Assembly (NCBI GenBank): GCA_944384465.1
Contig: CALWTK010000002.1
Span: forward strand, 92,257-148,633
Direction: 5' to 3'
Source: an uncultured Clostridia bacterium
GTDB lineage: Bacteria > Bacillota > Clostridia > Christensenellales > UBA1242
DNA: 56,377 bases
Positions 48,926-56,377 of this stretch are shown here, piece after piece. A program made the position numbers and the translations under genes. Position 1 is the stretch's first letter. Every line of letters begins with the position of its first letter. The notes below the pieces were generated by a model. That model made no database searches and was not told the origin of the DNA. It saw nothing but the letters and a program-made list of their open reading frames with translations.

Positions 48926-49683
48926 GGTGCATTTCCTTTTTCCCAAATAGCTTCTAGGGTTGTTTTATCTTTCAATGTATCCATAGGTTTCCAAAAACCG
49001 TTGTGTTTATATGCATGAAGTTTACCTTCCTTTGCGATAGTTTGCAATGGAGTGCTTTCCCAAGGTATAGTATCACCCTCGATATAGTCAATTACTTCTG
49101 GTTCACACACGAAAAATCCTGCGTTCACCCATTGATCAGAACAAACTGGTTTTTCTTTAAAGGAAGCAATTTTTGTGTCCCCATCAAACTCCAACACACC
49201 AAATCTAGGTTCTGGCTGACAGGCGGTCAATGTGACCAATGCTTCAGTCTCTTTGTGTTGTTTGATGAGAGCGTTCAAATCTACATTAGATACGCCATCC
49301 CCATATGTAAGCAAGAAAGGTTCATTCCCAATATAATCCCTAGCTCTTTTTAACCTTCCACCTGTCATAGTATTTAATCCCGTATCAAGGACAGTAACGT
49401 TCCATTTCTCGCAATGATTTCGGTGTATTTCAAAGACATTTCCATCGATGTAATTAAAAGTTATATCACAATTTGCTAAAAAATAATCCTCAAAATATTG
49501 TTTAATTATTTCCTGTTTATATCCGCCTAGAATAATGAAATCATTATAGCCAAAACTATAATAATATTTCATAATATGCCACAATATAGGCTTGCCACCT
49601 ATTTCAATCATTGGTTTTGGTTTGAATACACTTTCTTCTCCTATTCTTGTACCAAATCCACCTGCAAAAATTACAACTTTCAT
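48907..49683 (-). CDS. rfbF: Glucose-1-phosphate cytidylyltransferase
   Basis: A 258-residue nucleotidyltransferase: VVIFAGGFGTRIGEESVFKPKPMIEIGGKPILWHIMKYY at the N-terminus with the CTP loop, then LTYGDGVSNVDL, NAGFFVCEPEVIDYI and FWKPMDTLKDK. RfbF makes CDP-glucose from CTP and glucose-1-phosphate. It is coupled to the previous gene (ATGA overlap at 49680-49683). Confidence 0.96.
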   Translation of the reverse strand: MKVVIFAGGFGTRIGEESVFKPKPMIEIGGKPILWHIMKYYYSFGYNDFIILGGYKQEIIKQYFEDYFLANCDITFNYIDGNVFEIHRNHCEKWNVTVLDTGLNTMTGGRLKRARDYIGNEPFLLTYGDGVSNVDLNALIKQHKETEALVTLTACQPEPRFGVLEFDGDTKIASFKEKPVCSDQWVNAGFFVCEPEVIDYIEGDTIPWESTPLQTIAKEGKLHAYKHNGFWKPMDTLKDKTTLEAIWEKGNAPWKVWN

Positions 49684-50207
49684 TTATTTTCCTCCTTTAT
49701 ATCCTTTTCATCTATTTTTACATCATTGTTCTCTAACAAATTTGTCTCATTCTCTACATTAACTTTTTGTTTTTTATATTTGAAAACAAAGCATTTTTGT
49801 CCAACAAAACTTATAATCATGGTAACTATAGTTGTAATGATTGCTATCACAATTTCGTTGAAGAAATCATATGTCCTTAACCAGAATTTCAACAGATAAT
49901 CTACTCCAAAAGCGACAGCATAAACTGAAATAAATTTTATTGTTTCGATCTTGCTTTTCTTTTTGCTCTCGAAAGTAAAAAATTTGTTCCATAGATAACT
50001 ATTAATCAAGCCTAGAAGTTGACTAATGATCGTCGCGACAACTACAGGAAGGACTAGACTTTCATTGTTTTGAAATATATTTACACCGAACAGCAGTAAG
50101 ACAATCCAATATGAACCCACTCCTACTACAGTGTTTAATCCGCCTACTAAAATGAATTTTATACGGTAATCTAATTTTTTTAACCAATTAAACAGTTTCT
50201 TTATCAT
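49680..50207 (-). CDS. GtrA-like flippase family protein
   Basis: A 175-residue membrane protein of the GtrA/DPMS flippase family with four helices: FILVGGLNTVVGVGSYWIVLLLF, VVATIISQLLGLINSYLWNKFFTFES (the conserved N-x-x-W-N-K-x-F-x-F), FISVYAVAFGVDYLLKF, and IVIAIITTIVTMIISFVGQKCFVFK. GtrA proteins are believed to flip polyprenyl-phosphate-linked sugars made by GtrB-type glycosyltransferases. The charged C-terminal tail is unusual. The ATG at 50207 follows GGGG and overlaps the preceding gene by 20 bases. Confidence 0.9.
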   Translation of the reverse strand: MIKKLFNWLKKLDYRIKFILVGGLNTVVGVGSYWIVLLLFGVNIFQNNESLVLPVVVATIISQLLGLINSYLWNKFFTFESKKKSKIETIKFISVYAVAFGVDYLLKFWLRTYDFFNEIVIAIITTIVTMIISFVGQKCFVFKYKKQKVNVENETNLLENNDVKIDEKDIKEENK

Positions 50208-51153
50208 CTTCGTCCCCAAAATTCAACCGCTCTTTCTCAATGACTAATGGTCTATGTAATTGTCGCACATTCATGTTGACCAAATACTCACCTAAAATAC
50301 CAATAAAGAATAGATTGATAAACGTAAATAATCCCAGCGCACTAAACAGGATATACATTGCGTGGATTTGCGGATAAAATATTTTCAAAATAGATAATAC
50401 TACAATCGCTACAAAAGATAGTCCGGAGAATATTGCACCTAATATTGTAGCATATCTTGGAATTTTTTTAGTATATGTGGTTATTGACAACATAGCAGCA
50501 TCGTATAAAGTCCTAAAATTGTTGCTTGATTTCCCCGCTTTTCTTTTTTGTTGTGTGTATTCTATTGTTGCTAAATTGCCACAAAATTCCGCTACCATGC
50601 CTCTTAAAAAAGGTGTTGGATCGTCAACTTTTTTTAGCGTTTCAATGAAGCTATTATCGTATAGAGCAAAACCAGTAAAATGTTCAATCTGCTGAATTGT
50701 ACTCATTTTTTTGATGAATTTATAATAGATTGTCCTAAGAAATCTCATCAATTTGTTTTCTTTACTCTTTGTCTTGATCCCTGCAACAACTTGATAACCT
50801 TCTTCCCACTTCATGACAAATTTTTTTATCATGTCGACAGGATCTTGGAAATCAGCGCACATGATGATGGTACAATCACTGCCTCCACCAATATCATTTT
50901 GCAAAAGTCCGTAAAAAGGTGAATTAAACTGTCCAAAATTTTTGGCATTGAATATTGCTTTTATTCGCCTGTTGGATTTACATAATTTTCGTATAATATC
51001 CTGAGTGTGGTCAGCGCTATTATTATCAATGAAGTGAATAAAATAGTCATATTGCGGCAACTCAGTCTCAAAATGATGGATTATTTCCTTTACTAACCCC
51101 TCAATATTTTTCTCTTCATTAAAAGTTGGTATCAATATCCTAATTCTTTTCAT
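50188..51153 (-). CDS. GtrB-like family 2 glycosyltransferase (polyprenyl-phosphate sugar synthase)
   Basis: A 321-residue GT2 enzyme. The GT-A domain has LIPTFNEEKNIEGLV, FIDNNSADHTQD and IIMCADFQDPVDMI (the D-x-D-like DFQDP); two C-terminal helices (about 230-252 and 265-290) anchor it, as in GtrB/DPM1-type enzymes. It should transfer a sugar from a nucleotide donor to polyprenyl phosphate inside the cell. AAGGGT precedes the ATG. Together with the next gene (GtrA) it makes the classic GtrB-GtrA pair. Confidence 0.92.
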   Translation of the reverse strand: MKRIRILIPTFNEEKNIEGLVKEIIHHFETELPQYDYFIHFIDNNSADHTQDIIRKLCKSNRRIKAIFNAKNFGQFNSPFYGLLQNDIGGGSDCTIIMCADFQDPVDMIKKFVMKWEEGYQVVAGIKTKSKENKLMRFLRTIYYKFIKKMSTIQQIEHFTGFALYDNSFIETLKKVDDPTPFLRGMVAEFCGNLATIEYTQQKRKAGKSSNNFRTLYDAAMLSITTYTKKIPRYATILGAIFSGLSFVAIVVLSILKIFYPQIHAMYILFSALGLFTFINLFFIGILGEYLVNMNVRQLHRPLVIEKERLNFGDEDDKETV

Positions 51154-52054
51154 ATGCTTTACCCTTTTTCAATCTCACAATGTATTCTATAGCAACATTA
51201 AACGGTGTGAACCTATTAAATCCAGTGCTTAACAATTTATTAATATCAGGATCTATGCTCACTTTTCCAGTAATAGGATAAGGAATAGCCCCAAAATTAA
51301 GATTTGATTTTGATTGTAAAATCTCTTTTATTTCATAAATAAAATCTTTTAATTGTCGAGTGTCCTTACTGCCAAAATTATATACACCATCAAAGTCATT
51401 TTCCATCAAATAGATCATTGCTTTCACGGCATCTTTGATATACATATAATTCCAATTTTGATCTGCTAATGTATAATTGCAATCTCTATCATACAGCATA
51501 TTTTCAATGCTGGATTCAATCAATGTGTTTGAATAATCGTTCTCGCCAAAAAGTGAAAAGAACCTAGGCATAATTACTTTTAGTTTCAGTCTTTCCGCAT
51601 TGTCCAATGCATAGTCAGTGAATTTTAATTTGTATATGCCATATGCTGTGTTTGGATTTGGCGTGTCTGTTTCTTTAATCTTTTTGTTCAAGACGCCGTA
51701 TTCAGCTTGGGACCCTGCCCCTATAAAATACTGGCAACCAATCTCGCTGGCGACTTCTAAAACATCCTTTGAATAGACAAAATTGCTTTTCTGTTTTTCT
51801 TCATCATTTCTAGCATCGCCCCTTGTCCCATTCCATGACAAATGGAACATCGCAAAACATGGTTTCTCTATAAATTTGCCTAAATCTTTGTATTCATCCA
51901 AATTTAAATAGATAGTTTTTACATGAGATGAATTAAATTTAACAGGGGACCCTTTTCTCAAAATCGCGTAAACAAAATAACCTTTCTCAATCAACTCATT
52001 GATTAAAGGTTTACCAATAAAACAACTTGCCCCTGTCACAATTACATTTTTCAT
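51140..52054 (-). CDS. NAD-dependent epimerase/reductase (nucleotide-sugar SDR)
   Basis: A 304-residue extended short-chain dehydrogenase: VIVTGASCFIGKPLINEL at the N-terminus, FHLSWNGTRGDARND, FIGAGSQAEYG, NTAYGIYKLKF (YxxxK), then a helical substrate domain. It is not close to a family with a fixed reaction; reductase or epimerase on the CDP-4-keto sugar is the best reading from the context. AAGGG lies nine bases before the ATG. Its 3' end overlaps the glycosyltransferase start by 14 bases. Confidence 0.82.
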   Translation of the reverse strand: MKNVIVTGASCFIGKPLINELIEKGYFVYAILRKGSPVKFNSSHVKTIYLNLDEYKDLGKFIEKPCFAMFHLSWNGTRGDARNDEEKQKSNFVYSKDVLEVASEIGCQYFIGAGSQAEYGVLNKKIKETDTPNPNTAYGIYKLKFTDYALDNAERLKLKVIMPRFFSLFGENDYSNTLIESSIENMLYDRDCNYTLADQNWNYMYIKDAVKAMIYLMENDFDGVYNFGSKDTRQLKDFIYEIKEILQSKSNLNFGAIPYPITGKVSIDPDINKLLSTGFNRFTPFNVAIEYIVRLKKGKAYEKN

Positions 52055-52059
52055 TTTTA

Positions 52060-52956
52060 TTATCCCTTGTTTATTTTTTCCACTACCTTTTTTATCTTAT
52101 TTTTATCTATTTTATAATGTTTCCTTAACTCTTTTTGTTTGCCAACCACACACGTAAATTCATTATGAAATGCCAAAGGAATAATCTTTGTCTCAATGCC
52201 GAAAGCATTCTTTATCTCACAAAGATATGAATACAATCCGCCAGTCAATTGATGTTCTTCTAAAGAAATGATAGTATCATATTGCTTCATAATGTTTGCT
52301 ATCATATCACTGTTTTTGAAATAATTCACCAAAGAATATATATCGACCTTGTTGTCATTCTCGCTATTATAATCAATCGCTTCTTGTAAAATTGTGCCCG
52401 AAGCAATTATAGCGACTTTAGATTTGTGATTTTCGACCACGTTAATAGTCGTGTTTGTCGGTGAGTTAAACGTCGCTCCACTCTTGTTCATACGCATATA
52501 GCTAGGTCCGCCACATGAATATATTTCGTCCATAACTAATGCCACTTCTTCTTTGCAAGATGGCGTATAAACTTTCATATTCGGTATAGCTCTAAGACAT
52601 GCAACATCTTCCGTTGAGTGATGTGTTATACCTAATGGACCATATTCCACTCCAGTGCCTACATTCAAAATGTTTACATCCAAATTGTGATAACATGTAT
52701 CGTTTCTAATCTGTTCTAGACACCTTAGTGAAGGGAATGTGGCGATACTATAACAAAATACTTTTTTATGATTCAAAGCAAGTCCAGACGCAAACAATAT
52801 CATATTTTGTTCCGCTATGCCCACATTGATTGATCGATTACCGAAAGCTTCAAATACGGGTTCAAACGCTCCAAACCCTAAGTCCGCTGTGATGAACATG
52901 ATATCATTTGACTTTTTGTTAAACTCTAATAATTTATTTATAATCGTACTACGCAT
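52060..52956 (-). CDS. Transketolase-like enzyme, C-terminal subunit
   Basis: A 298-residue protein covering the pyrimidine-binding and C-terminal domains of transketolase: ITADLGFGAFEPVFEAFG, NVGIAEQNMILFASGLAL (the catalytic E in AEQN), GPLGITHHSTEDVACLRAIPNM, and VYSLVNYF-like C-terminal parts. GGAGG precedes the ATG at 52956, which overlaps the stop of the N-terminal subunit by 8 bases. The longer reading frame starting at 53097 is rejected. The two subunits together make one thiamine-diphosphate enzyme. Confidence 0.9.
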   Translation of the reverse strand: MRSTIINKLLEFNKKSNDIMFITADLGFGAFEPVFEAFGNRSINVGIAEQNMILFASGLALNHKKVFCYSIATFPSLRCLEQIRNDTCYHNLDVNILNVGTGVEYGPLGITHHSTEDVACLRAIPNMKVYTPSCKEEVALVMDEIYSCGGPSYMRMNKSGATFNSPTNTTINVVENHKSKVAIIASGTILQEAIDYNSENDNKVDIYSLVNYFKNSDMIANIMKQYDTIISLEEHQLTGGLYSYLCEIKNAFGIETKIIPLAFHNEFTCVVGKQKELRKHYKIDKNKIKKVVEKINKG

Positions 52957-53785
52957 AATAGTCCTCCAATTCTTTGATAGCTTGTGCGGCTTGCTCTTGA
53001 TTAGGATTTCTATAATGCCACAATATATTATTTTCCATAAACGAAACGCCCTTACCCTTAATGGTGTGGGCAACGACCACGCTTGGCTTATGTTCACATA
53101 AAACTGAAAGTGAATTTACTAATTCATTGAAATTGTGCCCATCGCACGACAGCACATTAAACCCAAACGCCTTGAATCTCTCTTCTAAATTATCCAAATC
53201 TATAATGTCTTTACAATCTCCCAATGCCTGCATACTGTTCCTGTCGACTATCACATGTAGATTGTCCAATTTTAACTGTACTGCAAGCATAACCGCTTCC
53301 CAGACAGAACCTTCTTCACACTCGCCATCTCCCATCAAAACATAAACTTGGTTGCTCTTTTTATCAAGTTTAAATGAATATGCTATTCCCACAGCTAAAC
53401 CTAACCCATGCCCCAATGAACCAGTGGAGACTTCTACTCCTCTAACTTTGTGAGAAACATGCCCTGATAGTAGACTGCCGTAGGTATAATAACCTTCTAG
53501 ATCCTTTTTCTCAATCATGCCTATTTCTGCCAACGCACAATATTGAGCGACTCCTGCGTGCCCCTTGCTCAAAATAAATATATCCCTATTTTCATCTTTT
53601 GGGTTCTTTACATCGTAATGTAATATTTTACCATAAAGCGTTGCCACTATATCTGTCAATGAAAGAATCGCTCCTATATGCGACGCTCCAGACTTGCAAG
53701 TCATTTTTACAGCATTAATTTTAATGTCTTTTGCAAAATTTTTTAGTTTTTTCAATTCATCTTCACTTAAACAATCATTACTCAT
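52949..53785 (-). CDS. Transketolase-like enzyme, N-terminal subunit
   Basis: A 278-residue thiamine-diphosphate-binding domain: HIGAILSLTDIVATLYG, ILSKGHAGVAQYCALAEIG, VSTGSLGHGLGLAVGIAYS, and the diphosphate/Mg motif VLMGDGECEEGSVWEAVMLA followed by VDRNSMQALG. Split transketolases occur in nucleotide-sugar and natural-product clusters as well as in central metabolism. Its place inside a CDP-sugar cluster suggests a role in making a branched or modified sugar. The ribosome site (GAGAG) is weak. Confidence 0.92.
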   Translation of the reverse strand: MSNDCLSEDELKKLKNFAKDIKINAVKMTCKSGASHIGAILSLTDIVATLYGKILHYDVKNPKDENRDIFILSKGHAGVAQYCALAEIGMIEKKDLEGYYTYGSLLSGHVSHKVRGVEVSTGSLGHGLGLAVGIAYSFKLDKKSNQVYVLMGDGECEEGSVWEAVMLAVQLKLDNLHVIVDRNSMQALGDCKDIIDLDNLEERFKAFGFNVLSCDGHNFNELVNSLSVLCEHKPSVVVAHTIKGKGVSFMENNILWHYRNPNQEQAAQAIKELEDYYA

Positions 53786-53842
53786 TTTTTACTCTCTTTT
53801 TTAGTTTATCATATCAATTTTCTTTAGTCAAATAAATTATAT

Positions 53843-55864
53843 TTAATTAACAATAAGTTTTGAATAGGTGAATCGCCAGCCGAAAAACTCAACATCTCCA
53901 CTACTCTCAACATCTATATTGTCGTATTCGTCTATATAATAATAGACGTCCTTATCTGCCCTGTCATTGACATCAATCATATTTAGATTTGTACCCGAAT
54001 GAAAATCAATAAAATAATAAGTGTAACCTTGGCTTAAGATTGCTTCTAAGTCATAATCCTCCATCAGCAATTCATATTTTATCATCTCATCTTCATTGTC
54101 TGTACGATACCTTCTGCCTTTAGTTGCGTCCCAGCCTAAGTTTTCAATAAAATATGAACTATGTGCTCCAGATAATAAACATATATTTGTATTATAATCT
54201 ATTTCATTTAACAATTTATCAAAGGCAAGTTCATAATAATTTGCTTGTTTGTTATAAACAGCACAGTCATGAAATTTCGCAAAATCAGGGGCGTAGCTTA
54301 TCCACTTTGTTGAAACCATATAATTGTTAGCCGTTCCCATATAAACTTTATTGTTGGCCAATTTCATCACAGGATCTATGGTAAAATATGACTGCCCTAT
54401 CAATAATGGTAAAATTAGAACTAAAATAAGGTGTTGAAATTTGAAATTAAATTTCTTGAATTTGACATCTTTGAATAAATCATACAAAGCAAAAAATGCT
54501 AATAGATATAACGCCAATATTTCTATCAAATGATAGCGTGGGTGGTTCCATGTGATGACAATGAAATTAAACATCAACATGACTATACCAACAGTAAGAA
54601 TTTGACTTAAAACGATATTGTCTTGCATGAATTGTTTAAATGATTGTTGTTTTCTTATAAACTGAATAATTAATTTTATTATATCAATGACGATAATAGC
54701 GAGCAAGAGCCAGTTAAAATTGATTGTGATGATGTTGTTTAATGAATTTAGAATATGATGACCATCTATTGCGAATTCATACCAGCCACCATCCTGTGCC
54801 CAATTCCCTAACAGGAATATTACCACGAAAGCAATATGGAATATTACCTCACAAATATTAAAAGTTGTTATTTGTTGTTTCAATTCTTGTTTGAAATTTT
54901 TCATTTTGATAGATTTTATTAATCTATACAATATAGGAATAAAGATCAAAATAAATGTTAACAATATTCCCTGTTCTTTTGAGAACATCAAAAACAATGA
55001 TGATATTGCGATTAAATTTTTATTATTTATAGCACATGAATACAAGAAAAATAAACATGCATACATCAACACATAATCAAGCGAAATATAGCCATTCATG
55101 CCGAAAGTAAATGGCGAAAATGCGAAAACCAAACTACACAGATACGCATAAATTTTGTTGGCATTTGGACATATCAATTTGACAAATTTGTAGACGCAAA
55201 CCGCCCCAAATATATTCAAAAGGATATTTAGCAACGTAGCGGCTACAAACATATCCCCTATGCAACAATATGCAATATAGACAAAAATAGCATATACAAC
55301 ACTTATATGATTGCATAATTTCAAGACACCGATGTCATTGAACGAATTAATATTCATTTCCAACATCGCATTGTAATAGGCATTTGAATCCCATTTTGGA
55401 TACATGAAAAAATCATCAATACTAAAGACGAAAACTAGAATACCTATAATAAAGATAGGTAAATATTCTAAAATCACCTTTTTATCTATCCTATTAAAAA
55501 CTTTAAATTTGAAAAGTAAAAAGATTGAAACACCCATTAAAGCAACAATAAAGATTGCAAGAAAAATAAACTCTACTAAATGTGTATCTAAAACAAATTG
55601 AATATTTCTGCCAACCACAAAAATCGAGGACAAAGCAATAAAAATATTATAAATTGCTATATACTTAACCGCTCTCTTATCTTGGAAAGACACTTGTTTG
55701 TCGTTAGATTTAGTCTTCAAAAAAACAATTACAATTGACACTACAAAGCACAACAAAACACTTAAAAAAAACGCCCAATACGAATTTAGACAAAACGTTA
55801 AAAAAGTAATTGTCAACGACAAAAAGAAAAGGTTATTTAAATTAAAATTTTTTAATTTTTCCAT
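53843..55864 (-). CDS. Large GT-C-like membrane protein
   Basis: A 673-residue polytopic protein with about a dozen helices in residues 1-500 and a soluble extracytoplasmic C-terminal domain (about 510-673). An acidic KWDSNAYYNAMLEMN segment follows the fourth or fifth helix, the position of the GT-C catalytic region, and FAFSPFTFGMNGYISLDYVLMYACLFFLYS resembles PMT/GT39-like proteins. It is the first gene of the cluster. Start ATG 55864 is preferred to TTG 55891; the -10 hexamer lies eight bases before it. Donor and acceptor cannot be read. Confidence 0.8.
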   Translation of the reverse strand: MEKLKNFNLNNLFFLSLTITFLTFCLNSYWAFFLSVLLCFVVSIVIVFLKTKSNDKQVSFQDKRAVKYIAIYNIFIALSSIFVVGRNIQFVLDTHLVEFIFLAIFIVALMGVSIFLLFKFKVFNRIDKKVILEYLPIFIIGILVFVFSIDDFFMYPKWDSNAYYNAMLEMNINSFNDIGVLKLCNHISVVYAIFVYIAYCCIGDMFVAATLLNILLNIFGAVCVYKFVKLICPNANKIYAYLCSLVFAFSPFTFGMNGYISLDYVLMYACLFFLYSCAINNKNLIAISSLFLMFSKEQGILLTFILIFIPILYRLIKSIKMKNFKQELKQQITTFNICEVIFHIAFVVIFLLGNWAQDGGWYEFAIDGHHILNSLNNIITINFNWLLLAIIVIDIIKLIIQFIRKQQSFKQFMQDNIVLSQILTVGIVMLMFNFIVITWNHPRYHLIEILALYLLAFFALYDLFKDVKFKKFNFKFQHLILVLILPLLIGQSYFTIDPVMKLANNKVYMGTANNYMVSTKWISYAPDFAKFHDCAVYNKQANYYELAFDKLLNEIDYNTNICLLSGAHSSYFIENLGWDATKGRRYRTDNEDEMIKYELLMEDYDLEAILSQGYTYYFIDFHSGTNLNMIDVNDRADKDVYYYIDEYDNIDVESSGDVEFFGWRFTYSKLIVN

Positions 55865-55872
55865 CCAAATTA

Positions 55873-55901
55873 AGAATATCACACATGACAAAAAGAAGCA
55901 A
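55873..55901 (-). promoter_or_regulatory. Probable promoter of the glycan cluster
   Basis: On the - strand TTGCTT (about 55896-55901), 17-base spacer, extended -10 TGA-TATTCT (hexamer 55873-55878), then eight bases to the ATG, giving almost no leader. Confidence 0.5.
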
Positions 55902-56042
55902 CTAAAATTATTATAAACAACAATTCTTAATTAAAAAATAAATTTATTAATGTAAAAATTTAACAAAGGTCATAAGAAAGAGAATAAATCAAAACATAAC
56001 TTAAAAAATATAAATAATATACAAAATATAGTGTAAAAATAT

Positions 56043-56066
56043 TAAAAAACACCACATAAGTGGTGT
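56043..56066 (-). terminator. Terminator after tRNA-Thr
   Basis: ACACCAC (56049-56055) and GTGGTGT (56060-56066) form the stem, followed by a T-run on the - strand; it lies four bases past the tRNA. Confidence 0.88.
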
Positions 56067-56069
56067 ATT

Positions 56070-56144
56070 TGGAGCTAGTGAAGGGAATCGAACCCCCAAC
56101 CTGCTGATTACAAGTCAGCTGCTCTACCGTTGAGCCACACTAGC
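56070..56144 (-). tRNA. tRNA-Thr (TGT)
   Basis: A 75-base tRNA on the complement with encoded CCA (complement of 56070-56072). Acceptor GCTAGTG pairs with CACTAGC; anticodon stem GCTGA/TCAGC holds loop CTTGTAA, giving anticodon TGT. D arm GGCTCAACGGTAGAGC and T arm GGGGGTTCGATTCCC are normal. Confidence 0.95.
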
Positions 56145-56271
56145 ATATTTAATATTTAGCAGCTGACGAAGTAACCATCATCAACATGCCACTTTACGAG
56201 TGACAATCAATATCACATGTTCACATATACATTCATTTAAGCTTTAGGATGTTTACATGAAATTGCATACC

Positions 56272-56288
56272 GCTCTATCACACTAGCA
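56272..56288 (-). pseudogene. Possible tRNA relic
   Basis: The complement reads TGCTAGTGTG followed by ATAGAGC, matching the 5' acceptor and the 3' side of the D arm of tRNA-Thr with the middle of the D arm missing. It lies between tRNA-Tyr and tRNA-Thr, and no complete tRNA can be folded from it. Confidence 0.35.
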
Positions 56289-56300
56289 TTACCAGATGTC

Positions 56301-56377
56301 TGGTGGGAAGAGGTGGATTCGAACCACCGAAGACGAAGTCGACGGATTTACAGTCCGTTGCATTTGGCCGCTCTGCA
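56301..56377 (-). tRNA. tRNA-Tyr (GTA), 5' end outside the window
   Basis: The complement shows the encoded CCA (complement of 56301-56303), T arm GGTGGTTCGAATCCACC, a long variable arm, and anticodon stem ACGGA/TCCGT with loop CTGTAAA, giving anticodon GTA. The long variable arm and anticodon identify tRNA-Tyr. The first part of the acceptor and D arm lies beyond the window edge. Confidence 0.93.

Noticed and set aside
52957-53097. Longer start for the transketolase C-terminal subunit
   Set aside because: It would run 140 bases into the N-terminal subunit gene; GGAGG precedes the ATG at 52956.
1-56377. CRISPR arrays, insertion sequences, rRNA genes
   Set aside because: No regularly spaced repeats, no transposase motifs with terminal repeats, and no rRNA-like sequence were found on reading through.

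Overview
The window reads as chromosomal DNA of a low-GC, endospore-forming Firmicute of the Clostridia type, probably an uncultured one. The evidence is the sporulation gene content (spoIIIAD-AH, spoIIAA-spoIIAB-sigF, spoVAC-AD-AE, yunB), RNase Y, a T-box upstream of serS, the CGAAC-N4-GTTYG type of LexA box, a short ThiI without a rhodanese domain, and the strongly AT-rich sequence. No phage, insertion sequence or CRISPR array was seen. Apart from the surface-glycan cluster at the right end, the window looks like core genome.

Layout, left to right. (1) 1-6317, + strand: the end of the spoIIIA operon, then an Asp23-family gene with its own promoter, nusB, xseA, xseB and proS. This is the Bacillus order with accBC and folD missing. 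(2) 6485-12400: an unknown membrane protein, a HAD phosphatase behind tRNA-Glu, comEC-holA-ygjP-like, rpsT, murI. (3) 12393-24364: glmS, a class A PBP facing it, then miaB-mutS-mutL-miaA-ynbB. (4) 24365-28417: a sparse region with a dif-like inverted repeat, serS behind a T-box, a XerS-like tyrosine recombinase and a structured RNA gene. (5) 28418-33025: lexA, then a PadR-like membrane regulator with an ABC-2 exporter. (6) 33059-44939, mostly - strand: rnhA, tRNA-Trp, rny, nifS-thiI, yunB, spoVA, an Asn-rich lipoprotein gene with a sigma-G-like promoter, the spoIIA operon and a zinc-ribbon membrane protein. (7) 45213-55864, - strand: a ten-gene cluster that makes a CDP-sugar and fits a GtrA/GtrB/GT-C route for putting a sugar on an extracytoplasmic polymer. 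(8) 56070-56377: tRNA-Thr and a partial tRNA-Tyr.

Genes left of about 33 kb are mostly on +, and those right of it are almost all on -. Such convergence is expected at a replication terminus. A XerS-like recombinase gene and a dif-like 11-6-11 inverted repeat lie in this zone, which suggests the chromosome-dimer resolution locus.

A second pattern is that several genes have a good sigma-A promoter whose -10 hexamer ends exactly six bases before the ATG, with no Shine-Dalgarno sequence (comEC, holA, rnhA, the zinc-ribbon gene and probably the PBP). Others have 8-10 bases. Leaderless or near-leaderless transcripts therefore seem common here beside ordinary Shine-Dalgarno genes. All functional calls come from reading motifs; no database search was run.
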